From the NCBI RefSeq assembly GCF_902167145.1, contig NC_050096.1, positions 295,070,200 through 295,134,199 on the forward strand: 64,000 nucleotides of DNA. The letters are read 5' to 3'. Shown here one piece after another: positions 55,360 to 64,000 of the stretch. Both the position numbers and the translations under genes were made by a program. The notes beneath the pieces are model-generated. The model was not told where the DNA came from and made no database searches. It saw only the letters and a list, made by a program, of their open reading frames with translations. Source of the DNA: Zea mays (Eukaryota > Streptophyta > Magnoliopsida > Poales > Poaceae). Each line of letters opens with the position of its first letter. Within the stretch, counting starts at the first letter, position 1.

Positions 55360-55993
55360 GGAGCTATTGTTCTGCCTTGTCCATCATGGCGTACCCAGGG
55401 CATCGAATTGCGTGGGATGCTTCGCTCAACGTTCCTTATCTTGGTTGGATGGTCTATGAAAAGAGACATGTCGTTGAACTGGTTAAAATCCTCTAAATCA
55501 GATACACCATCAACTCCTATAGCTTGTTGTTTTCTAGGAAAAACTACATGCTTCGGGTTGTCGGTGCTTTTCTTCTCATTGTTAGAAATGATCTGTTCAG
55601 CATAGAAGACCTGTGCAACACGATTAGCAAGGATCCATGGGTCATCTTTGTAACCTACCTTACTTAGATCAAGAACTCTGACCCCATAGTTGTCTACCGT
55701 GACATGTTTGTCTTCAACCCATTGACATCAGAAAACCGAGATCTGAAATGTACCATAGTATAGTTCCCACATGTCCTCTATAAAGCCAAAATATGTAATA
55801 ATCTCACCAGTTTCATCATCTATGGCCTCGCATCGAACACCACTGTTTTGTGACATGCTCTTTTTGTCCTTGGACTTGGTAGAAAATGTGAATCCACTAA
55901 TGTCATAGGTTTGCCATGTTGTGACCTGGCGTGATGGTCCAAATGCCAACCCCTTGATGGTTTGTTCTTCTATTGTTTCTCCACGTGGAATGT
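55360..55993 (-). pseudogene. CACTA TNP2 transposase, C-terminal fragment (DUF4216)
   Basis: Minus-strand frame: SRQVTTWQTYDISGFTFSTK, CEAIDDETGEIITYFGFIED and MWELYYGTFQISVF, then TGA (about 55730) where the family has Lys, continuing CQWVEDKHVTVDNYGVRVLD, DDPWILANRVAQVFY and KSTDNPKHVVFPRK. This is the DUF4216 tail of En/Spm TNP2-like transposases, ending near 55360. The catalytic Transposase_21 part should lie beyond Copia C, outside the window. Copia C inserted at 55993 (duplication AATGT) and cuts the coding sequence. Confidence 0.8.
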
Positions 55994-57231
55994 TGAAAGG
56001 GAAATGTGCCCTTGGGCCATTTCTAAGTATTTTGGTGATTTAGTGTCCAACACAAGTGCCTAAGTGTAAAAAGGTGGACAAGGTACAAATCAAGAATTAA
56101 GGTATGTTTCTCAGACTTAGTACATTGTTTTATGGACTAATGTATTGTGTCTAAGTGCTGGAAACAGGAAAAATCCAATTGGAAATATCTTGGCTCGAGC
56201 AGCCAAGAATCTGCTGAGTCTGCAAGCACCAGACTGTCCGGTGGTGCACCGGACAGTGTCCGGTGCGTCAGGCTGGCTCGAGCGAAGTGGCTGCTCTCGG
56301 GAATTCACCGACGACGTACGACTAAAATTCACCGGACTGTCCGGTGCGCACCGGACTGTCCGGTGAGCCAACGGTCGGCCGGGCCAACGGTCGGCCGCGC
56401 AATCTGCGCGGGACACGTGGCCGAGCCAACGGCTAGAAGACGGCACCGGACTGTCCGGTGTGCACCAGACATGTCCGGTGCGCCAACGGCTCTCAGGCTG
56501 CCAACGGTCGGCTTTGTTATTTAAGGAAGGAAATTGGGCACCGGACAGTGTCCGGTGTGCACCGGACTGTCCGGTGCGCCAGTCGACAGAAGGCAAGATC
56601 TGCCTTCCAAGATTGCTCCCAACGGCTCCTAGCTGCCTTGGGGCTATAAAAGGGACCCCTAGGCGCATGGAGGAGTACACGAAGCATCCTTTGAGCATCA
56701 TTGATCACTCACACTTCATTCTCGCACACTTGTTCGACATTTTAGTGATTTGAGCTCCGTTCTAGTGTGCTAGTCTCTTGAGCTCAAGTCTGGGTTTTGC
56801 GTGTGCGTATTCGCTGTGATCTTTGTGTCGTGTGTGAGTTGCTAATCCCTCCCTTGCTCTGTGATTCTTCGTGAACATCTTGTGTAAGGGCGAGAGGCTC
56901 CAAGCTGTGGAGATTCCTCGCAAACGGGATTAAGAGAAGCAAAGCAACACCGTGGTATTCAAGTTGGTCTTTGGACCACTTGAGAGGGGTTGATTGCAAC
57001 CCTCGTCCGTTGGGACGCCACAACGTGGAGTAGGCAAGCGTTGGTCCTGGCCGAACCACGGGATAACCACTGTGCCATCTCTGTGATTGATATCTCTTGG
57101 TTATTGTGTTGTGTTGAGATCCTTCTCTAGCCACTTGGCATATTACTGTGCTAACAAGTAACCAAGTTTTGTGGCTTAAGTTTTTGAAGTGTTACAGGAT
57201 CACCTATTCACCCCCCCTCTAGGTGCTCTCA
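55994..57231 (+). repeat. Copia C 5' LTR
   Basis: 1238 bp, TGAAAGGGAAATG...GTGCTCTCA. Palindromes (CACCGGACTGTCCGGTG, CCGGACAGTGTCCGG) lie at 56228-56580. Confidence 0.95.
56644..56654 (+). promoter_or_regulatory. TATA box of the Copia C 5' LTR
   Basis: CTATAAAAGGG, the same as in Copia B, about 640 bp before the gag ATG. Confidence 0.7.
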
Positions 57232-57233
57232 AT

Positions 57234-57246
57234 TGGTATTGGAGCC
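57234..57246 (+). other. Primer binding site of Copia C (two mismatches)
   Basis: TGGTATTGGAGCC against TGGTATCAGAGCC in Copia B and the Gypsy element. Two changes from the tRNA-Met match, which may lower priming. Confidence 0.75.
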
Positions 57247-57281
57247 GTTCTCTTCAAGAAAGGGACTAACCGCCTGAAGAG

Positions 57282-59666
57282 ATGGATCCTAAAGGCAAGG
57301 GGATGGTGATCAACGACAAGGAGAAGGAGTCCTTCGTCAACGAGCTCAATGATGACAGGCCCACCGACTCAGGCTCGGGCCACAAAAGAAAAGACGGGAG
57401 GAAGAAGAAGACAAGGCGCATCAAGGAAATTGTCTACTACGACAGCGACGAATCTTCCTCCTCCCAAAAGGACGACGATGACTACGATAGACGAAAGACG
57501 GTTAACTCAAACTTTTCTTTCGATTATTCACGCATCCCGCATAGTTCAAATGCTCAATTGCTCCTCATTCCACTTGGCAAGCCCCCTCACTTTGATGGAG
57601 AGGATTACGGATTTTGGAGCCACAAAATGCGTACTCACCTGTTTTCTCTCCATCCAAGCATTTGGGAGATTGTGGAAAGTGGAATGAAATTTGATAGCTC
57701 GGATAGCCCTGTGTTTATTAATGAACAGATTCATAAAAATGCACAAGCTACTACTGTGTTGCTAGCCTCTTTGTGCAGGGACGAGTATCACAAGGTGAGC
57801 GGCTTGGACAATGCCAAGCAGATCTGGGACACCCTCAAGATCTCTCATGAGGGAAACGACGTCACCTTGCTCACCAAAATGGAGTTGGTGGAGGGCGAGC
57901 TTGGACGGTTCGCGATGATAAGGGGCGAGGAGCCGACACAAACATACAACCGGCTCAAGACCCTTATCAACAAAATAAGGAGCTACGGGAGCACGCGATG
58001 GACGGACCACGACGTCGTCCGCCTAATGCTAAGGTCATTTACCGTTCTTGATCCTCATTTGGTGAACAATATACGTGAAAATCCCAGGTACACCAAGATG
58101 TCGCCCGAAGAAGTTCTTGGGAAGTTCGTAAGCGGGCGAATGATGATCAAGGAGGCAAGATACGTGGACGACGCATTGAACGGTCCTAGTCATGAGCCTC
58201 AACCCATTGCTCTCAAGGCAACAAGGAGCAAGGAGGCGCTACCAAGCAAGGTGGCACAAGTTGAGGCGGCCGGACTCAATGATGAGGAGATGGCCCTCAT
58301 CATTAAGCGCTTCAAGACGGCGCTTAAAGGTCGCAAGGGGCAGCCAAGCAAGACCAAAGCCAAGGGGAAGCGCTCATGCTTCAAATGCGGTAAGCTTGGT
58401 CATTTTATTGCTAACTGTCCCGACAATGATAGTGATCAGGACCAAGGGAACAAGAGGGAGAAAAGGAAGCATTACAAGAAGGCCAAGGGCGAGGCACATA
58501 TCAGAAAGGAGTGGGATTCGAATTGTTCCTCCTCCGACTCTGACAATGAAGGACTCGCCGCCACCGCCTTCAACAAGTCATCCCTCTTCCCCAACGAGCG
58601 TCACACTTGCCTCATGGCAAGAGAGAAGAAAGTAAGCACTCATACTAGTACTTATGCTTCTTCGAGTGAAGATGGGTCTAGTGATGATGATGAGATAGAT
58701 TACTCATGCTTATTCAAGGGATTAGATAGAACCAAGGTAGACAAAATTAATGAATTAATTGATGCCTTGAATGACAAGAATATGCTTTTAGAAAAACAAG
58801 AGGATTTGTTGTACGAAGAACATGACAAATTTGTAGAAGCACAGAAATCTCTTGCTCTAGAAGTTAAGAGGAATGAAATGCTCTCTAGTGAATTATCTTC
58901 TTGTCATGAAACTATTGCTAAGTTAAAAAGTTTTAATGATGATTTAAATGCTAAACTAGAAGTAGCTAGTAAATCTAATTCTTGTGTAGAAATTGTTGAA
59001 ACTTGTAATAGGTGTAAAGATTTTGACATTGATGCTTGTAGTGATCATTTAGTTTCAATTTCCAAATTAAATGATGAATTAGCTAGTCTTAATGCCCAAC
59101 TTAAGACTAGCAAGAATGAATTTGACAAGCTAAAATTTGCAAGGGATACCTACACGATTGGTAGACACCCCTCAATTAAGGATGGACTTGGCTACAAGAG
59201 GGAAGCCAAGAACTTGACAAGCCATAAGGTTCCCATCTCCGCCAAGGAGAAAGGGAAGGCCCCTATGGCTAGTAGTGTGCAAAAGAACCATGCCTTTATG
59301 TACTATGATAGAAGACAACCTAGAAATGCTTATAGGAGTTGTAATGTATATAATGCCTTTGATTCTCATGCCATGGTTGCTTCTAGTTCTTCTTATGTGC
59401 ATGATAGAAATGTTGGTAGGAGAAATGTTATTCATAATATGCCTAGGAGAAATGTCGTTAATGTTCCTAGGAAAGTTAATGAACCTTCTACAATATATCA
59501 TGCTTTAAATGCTTCTTTTGCTATTTGTAGAAAGGATAGGAAGATAGTTGCTAGAAAATTAGGGGCAAGATGCAAGGGAGACAAAACTTGCATTTGGGTC
59601 CCTAAGGATATTTGTGCTAACCTTGCAGGACCCAACATGAGTTGGGTACCTAAGACCCAAGCCTAA
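57282..59666 (+). CDS. gag: Sirevirus Gag (Copia C)
   Basis: 794 codons, ATG at 57282 ([11 protein letters not shown]), the same length as in Copia B and alignable throughout. Capsid start [24 protein letters not shown] knuckle CFKCGKLGHFIANC near residue 367; coiled coil about 480-640 with the second Cys motif CNRCKDFDIDACSDH; C-terminal [11 protein letters not shown] and WVPKTQA. No internal stops. The stop codon at 59664 is followed after about 17 nt by CCTTGCAGG, then the pol frame (+1 relative). Confidence 0.94.
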   Translation: MDPKGKGMVINDKEKESFVNELNDDRPTDSGSGHKRKDGRKKKTRRIKEIVYYDSDESSSSQKDDDDYDRRKTVNSNFSFDYSRIPHSSNAQLLLIPLGKPPHFDGEDYGFWSHKMRTHLFSLHPSIWEIVESGMKFDSSDSPVFINEQIHKNAQATTVLLASLCRDEYHKVSGLDNAKQIWDTLKISHEGNDVTLLTKMELVEGELGRFAMIRGEEPTQTYNRLKTLINKIRSYGSTRWTDHDVVRLMLRSFTVLDPHLVNNIRENPRYTKMSPEEVLGKFVSGRMMIKEARYVDDALNGPSHEPQPIALKATRSKEALPSKVAQVEAAGLNDEEMALIIKRFKTALKGRKGQPSKTKAKGKRSCFKCGKLGHFIANCPDNDSDQDQGNKREKRKHYKKAKGEAHIRKEWDSNCSSSDSDNEGLAATAFNKSSLFPNERHTCLMAREKKVSTHTSTYASSSEDGSSDDDEIDYSCLFKGLDRTKVDKINELIDALNDKNMLLEKQEDLLYEEHDKFVEAQKSLALEVKRNEMLSSELSSCHETIAKLKSFNDDLNAKLEVASKSNSCVEIVETCNRCKDFDIDACSDHLVSISKLNDELASLNAQLKTSKNEFDKLKFARDTYTIGRHPSIKDGLGYKREAKNLTSHKVPISAKEKGKAPMASSVQKNHAFMYYDRRQPRNAYRSCNVYNAFDSHAMVASSSSYVHDRNVGRRNVIHNMPRRNVVNVPRKVNEPSTIYHALNASFAICRKDRKIVARKLGARCKGDKTCIWVPKDICANLAGPNMSWVPKTQA

Positions 59667-59703
59667 ATTTGCCTTGCAGGTTTATGCATCCGGGGGTTCA
59701 AGC

Positions 59704-62700
59704 TAGATTATTGACAGCGGATACACAAACCATATGACGGGGGAGAAGAAGATGTTCACCTCCTACGTCAAGAATAAAGATTCCCAAGATTCAATAATAT
59801 TCGGTGATGGGAATCAAGGCAAGGTAAAAGGGTTAGGTAAAATTGCAATCTCAAATGAGCACTCTATCTCTAATGTGTTTTTAGTAGAGTCTCTGGGATA
59901 TAATTTGCTATCTGTTAGTCAATTATGCAATATGGGATATAACTGTTTGTTTACAAATGTAGATGTGTCTGTCTTTAGAAGATGTGATGGTTCACTAGCT
60001 TTTAAGGGTGTACTAGACGGCAAGCTTTACTTAGTTGATTTTGCAAAAGAAGAGGCTGGTCTAGATGCATGCTTAATGGCTAAGACTTGCATGGGCTGGC
60101 TGTGGCATCGCCGCTTAGCACATGTGGGGATGAAGAACCTCCACAAGCTTCTAAAGGGAGAACACGTGATAGGTCTAACCAATGTTCATTTCAAAAAAGA
60201 TAGACCTTGTGCAGCTTGTCAAGCAGGGAAACAGGTGGGAGGCTCTCATCACACCAAAAATGTGATGACAACATCAAGACCCCTGGAGCTGCTACATATG
60301 GACCTCTTCGGACCCGTCGCCTATCTGAGCATAGGAGGAAGTAAGTATGGTCTAGTTATCATTGATGACTTTTCCCGTTTCACTTGGGTGTTCTTTTTGC
60401 AGGATAAGTCTGAAACCCAAGGAACCCTTAAGCGCTTCCTAAGGAGAGCTCAAAATGAGTTTGAGCTCAAGGTGAAGAAGATAAGGAGCGACAACGGGTC
60501 CGAATTCAAGAACCTTCAAGTGGAGGAGTTTCTTGAGGAGGAGGGGATCAAGCACGAGTTCTCCGCTCCCTACACACCTCAGCAAAATGGTGTGGTAGAG
60601 AGGAAGAACAGGACGCTCATAGATATGGCGAGGACTATGCTTGGAGAATTCAAGACCCCCGAGTGCTTTTGGTCGGAAGCCGTGAACACGGCTTGCCACG
60701 CCATCAACAGGGTCTACCTTCACCGCCTCCTCAAGAAGACGTCGTATGAGCTGCTAACCGGTAACAAACCTAATGTATCGTATTTTCGTGTTTTTGGGAG
60801 TAAATGCTACATTCTAGTGAAGAAGGGTAGGAATTCCAAATTTGCTCCCAAAGCCGTAGAAGGGTTTCTATTAGGTTATGATTCAAATACAAAGGCGTAT
60901 AGGGTCTTCAACAAATCATCGGGTTTGGTTGAAGTCTCTAGCGACGTTGTATTTGATGAGACTAATGGCTCTCCAAGAGAGCAAGTTGTTGATCTTGATG
61001 ATGTAGATGAAGAAGACGTTCCAACGGCCGCGATGCGCACCATGGCGATTGGAGATGTACGGCCTCAGGAACATTTGGAGCAAGATCAACCGTCTTCCTC
61101 AACTATGATGCATCCCCCAACCCAAGATGACGAACAGGTACCTCAAGTGGAGGCACATGATCAAGGGGGAGCACAGGAAGTTCAAGAGGAAGAAGCATCT
61201 CAGGCACCTCCAACCCAAGTTCGAGCGACGATTCAAAGGGATCATCCCGTCGACCAGATATTGGGTGATATTAGCAAGGGAGTAACTACTCGCTCAAGAT
61301 TAGTTAATTTTTGTGAGCATTACTCTTTTGTCTCTTCTATTGAGCCTTTCAGGGTAGAAGAGGCCTTGCTAGATCCGGACTGGGTGTTGGCCATGCAGGA
61401 GGAACTCAAAAACTTCAAGCGCAACGAAGTTTGGACACTGGTGCCTCGTCCCAAGCAAAATGTTGTGGGAACCAAGTGGGTGTTTCGCAACAAACAGGAC
61501 GAGCACGGGGTGGTGACGAGGAACAAGGCTCGACTTGTGGCAAAAGGTTATGCCCAAGTCGCAGGTTTGGACTTTGAGGAGACTTTTGCTCCTGTGGCTA
61601 GGCTAGAATCAATTCGTATCTTGCTAGCATATGCCGCTCACCATTCTTTCAGGTTGTACCAAATGGATGTGAAGAGCGCTTTCCTCAACGGGCCGATCAA
61701 GGAGGAGGTGTACGTGGAGCAGCCCCCTGGCTTTGAGGATGAACGGTACCCCGACCACGTGTGTAAGCTCTCTAAGGCGCTCTATGGACTTAAGCAAGCC
61801 CCAAGAGCATGGTATGAATGCCTTAGAGACTTTTTAATTGCTAATGCTTTCATGGTTGGGAAAGCCGATCCAACTCTTTTTACTAAGACTTGCGATGGTG
61901 ATCTTTTTGTGTGCCAAATTTATGTCGACGACATAATATTTGGTTCTACTAACCAAAAGTCTTGTGAAGAGTTTAGCAGGGTGATGACGCAGAAATTCGA
62001 GATGTCGATGATGGGCGAGTTGACCTACTTTCTTGGGTTCCAAGTGAAGCAACTCAAGGACGACACCTTCATCTCCCAAACGAAGTACACACAAGATTTG
62101 CTAAAGAGGTTTGGGATGAAGGACGCCAAGCCCGCAAAGACGCCAATGGGAATCGACGGACACACCGACCTCAACAAAGGAGGTAAGTCCGTTGATCAAA
62201 AAGCATACCGGTCCATGATAGGTTCTTTGCTTTATTTATGTGCTAGTAGACCGGATATTGTGCTTAGCGTATGCATGTGTGCTAGATTTCAATTCGATCC
62301 GAAGGAGTGTCACTTAGTGGCTGTGAAGCAAATTCTTCGATATTTAGTCGCTACGCCTTGCTTTGGGATCTGGTATCCAAAGGGGTCTAACTTTGACTTG
62401 ATTGGGTACTCAGATTCCGACTATGCTGGATGTAAGGTCGATAAGAAGAGTACATCGGGGACATGCCAATTCTTAGGAAGGTCCCTGGTGTCATGGAACT
62501 CTAAGAAACAAACCTCCGTTGCCCTATCCACCGCTGAGGCCGAGTACGTTGCCGTAGGACAATGTTGTGCGCAACTACTTTGGATGAGGCAAACCCTCAG
62601 GGACTTTGGCTACAATCTGAGCAAAGTCCCACTCCTATGTGACAATGAGAGTGCTATCCGAATAGCGGAAAATCCTGTTGAGCACAGCCGCACAAAGCAC

Positions 62701-62874
62701 ATTGACATCCGGCATCACTTTTTGAGAGACCACCTGCAAAAGGGAGATATCGAAGTGTTTCATGTTAGCACCGAGAACCAGCTAGCCGATATCTTTACCA
62801 AGCCTCTAGATGAGAAGACCTTTTGCAGGCTGCGTAGTGAGCTCAATATCTTAGATTCGCGGAACTTGGATTGA
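59704..62874 (+). pseudogene. pol: Sirevirus Pol (Copia C), nonsense and Cys-to-Tyr changes in the protease
   Basis: From the ATG at 59734 there are 1046 open codons: GAG-pre-integrase finger, integrase ([28 protein letters not shown]), reverse transcriptase with YVDDIIFGS, and RNase H ([17 protein letters not shown]). Directly upstream, in frame, TAG at 59704-59706 replaces the Trp codon of the Copia B protease motif, and the next residues are [10 protein letters not shown] with Tyr for Cys. The active Asp-Ser-Gly remains, but a Pol made by read-through from upstream would stop before it. Otherwise the protein is nearly the same as Copia B's. Confidence 0.9.
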
Positions 62875-63663
62875 AATGTAGCATACATGTGTTTATGCCT
62901 TTGATCATATTCATTCTGCATTTTGTTGCTTATTGTGGTGCTCAAGTTGTACAAACACTCCCTGGACCTCACAAGTCCTGTTTGCAAGTAATGCACATAT
63001 TTAGGGGGAGCTGTGCTACAACTTGACCCTTTGAGACTAACCATGTACTTGAGTTTCGTTGTTTTAGTCTCCAAGGAAAATTGAAAGGGAAAAGGTGGAC
63101 TTGGACCATGCAAGACTTCCACTGCACTCCGATGAAAAGAGTAACTTTTCCAAGTTCATCTTCATACTCTTATTGCCTTTGTGTTCTTATTTGAAGATTT
63201 TGGTGAGGCAATGGGGTTAAAGGGCCAAGATTGATCCCGTTTTGGTGCTTGATGCCAAAGGGGGAGAAAATAAAGGCCAAAGCGATAAATGGATCAGCTA
63301 CCACTTGAGAGATTTTGAAAATAGTAGAATAGAGCTTTTGGTTTGTCAAAACTCTTTTGTTGTCTCTCTTGTCAAAAGTTGGCTTCTTGTGGGGAGAAGT
63401 ATTGATTATGGGAACAAGGGGGAGTTTTTGAAATCTTAAGTCAATTTCTCTTAGAATGACTCTCTTTATGTCTTAACATGTGTGTTTGACTTAGAGATAG
63501 AAATTTGAGTTTGATTTGCAAAAACAAACCAAGTGGTGGCATAGAGTGATCCATATATGTCAAAATTGAATCAAAACAATTTTGAGTTCTTATTTGATTT
63601 GATTTTGTACTTGTTCTACTTGCTTTATGTTGTGTTGGCATAAATCACCAAAAAGGGGGAGAT
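62875..63663 (+). other. Copia C pol-LTR spacer and polypurine tract
   Basis: Non-coding, conserved with 43203-43978 of Copia B. The purine run AAAAAGGGGGAGAT (63650-63663) directly precedes the 3' LTR. A second purine run, AAAGGGGGAGAAAATAAAGG, is at 63257-63276. Confidence 0.75.
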
Positions 63664-64000
63664 TGAAAGGGAAATGTGCCCTTGGGCCATTTCTAAGTAT
63701 TTTGGTGATTTAGTGTCCAACACAAGTGCCTAAGTGTAAAAAGGTGGACAAGGTACAAATCAAGAATTAAGGTATGTTTCTCAGACTTAGTACATTGTTT
63801 TATGGACTAATGTATTGTGTCTAAGTGCTGGAAACAGGAAAAATCCAATTGGAAATATCTTGGCTCGAGCAGCCAAGAATCTGCTGAGTCTGCAAGCACC
63901 GGACAGTGTCCGGTGCGTCAGGCTGGCTCGAGCGAAGTGGCTGCTCTCGGGAATTCACCGGCGATGTACGGCTAAAATTCACCGGACTGTCCGGTGCGCA
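63664..64000 (+). repeat. Copia C 3' LTR, cut by the window end
   Basis: First 337 bp of the LTR, pairing with 55994 onward. It lacks about 20 bp of one palindrome unit found in the 5' LTR near 56230. Confidence 0.95.

Larger units (their letters stand above)
39983..64000 (-). mobile_element. CACTA (En/Spm) transposon, right end beyond the window
   Basis: The left terminus CACTAGTACACAGAGCC starts at 39983 with candidate 3-bp duplication TTG before it. It is followed by subterminal inverted copies of CCACTGGCGGTT / AACCGCCAGT (40005-40190). On the minus strand it carries remains of TNP2 (C-terminal DUF4216 part, about 55360-55993) and a second gene with Transposase_24 and a Ulp1-like domain (52984-40393), plus a captured RING-like fragment. 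Two Sireviruses lie within it (41938-50868 and 55994 onward), so the pre-insertion element in this window was only about 7 kb. Stops in both genes show it is not autonomous. Confidence 0.85.
55994..64000 (+). mobile_element. Copia C: Sirevirus, same family as Copia B, 3' LTR cut by the window end
   Basis: 5' LTR 55994-57231, primer site 57234-57246, gag 57282-59666, pol 59704-62874, polypurine tract ending 63663, 3' LTR from 63664. The 5-bp candidate duplication before it is AATGT (55989-55993). The visible 337 bp of the 3' LTR match the 5' LTR without a difference for about the first 230 bp, then show a ~20-bp palindrome-unit deletion and three G/C-to-A/T type changes. It is inserted in the CACTA TNP2 gene, in the opposite direction to Copia B. 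Confidence 0.95.

Overview
The window looks like a piece of a grass chromosome, almost certainly maize (Zea mays) or a close Zea relative. The grounds are two tryptophan-synthase-alpha/indole-glycerol-phosphate-lyase genes in tandem, Sirevirus (Opie/Ji-type Copia) elements whose LTRs are full of CCGGACAGTCCGG palindromes, a Tekay/Del-type chromovirus, tandem Helitrons carrying gene pieces, a CACTA element, hAT/Tourist/Stowaway MITEs, and insertions nested in insertions. About three quarters of the window is transposon. Species and family names come from sequence recognition, not from a search.

Layout. (1) 1-14817: a minus-strand Sirevirus ('Copia A') running off the left edge. It has an open 741-codon gag and one LTR, and that LTR is split by a complete 11.3-kb Gypsy chromovirus (2859-14123, target duplication ACTAG). 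(2) 15171-18419: two head-to-tail Helitrons, each with a decayed protein phosphatase 2C fragment. (3) 18431-20481: three small TIR elements, two of them hAT-type with perfect 8-bp duplications. (4) 21522-29424: the only convincing host genes, both on the minus strand. One is an 8-exon TSA-type gene (274 codons from its only usable ATG) and the other a 6-exon IGL/BX1-type gene (339 codons with a plastid transit peptide). (5) 29.7-37.5 kb: MITEs, a hAT element, a possible CACTA-like element and anonymous AT-rich DNA. (6) 37.5-39.3 kb: a LINE relic carrying a hAT MITE and a small Helitron, followed at 39478-39670 by a decayed third TSA/IGL copy. (7) 39983 to beyond 64000: one CACTA (En/Spm) element with its left terminus at 39983. 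Its second gene is interrupted by a complete Sirevirus ('Copia B', 41938-50868, duplication GAGGC), and its TNP2 gene by a second Sirevirus of the same family in the opposite direction ('Copia C', 55994 to beyond 64000).

How the genes relate. The two enzymes should cleave indole-3-glycerol phosphate to indole. The TSA-type protein would normally work with the beta subunit in tryptophan synthesis, while the IGL/BX1 type releases free indole for volatile or benzoxazinoid defence. The IGL-type gene has one 405-bp exon where the TSA gene has three exons, so two introns were lost. The TSA gene has lost an in-frame transit-peptide start. The relic at 39.5 kb indicates that the cluster once had at least three members. 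The order of nesting gives relative ages: CACTA before Copia B and C, and Copia A before the Gypsy.

One technical problem matters: a 13-N gap at 22087-22099 is flanked by an exact 165-bp duplication that creates a false second copy of a TSA exon.
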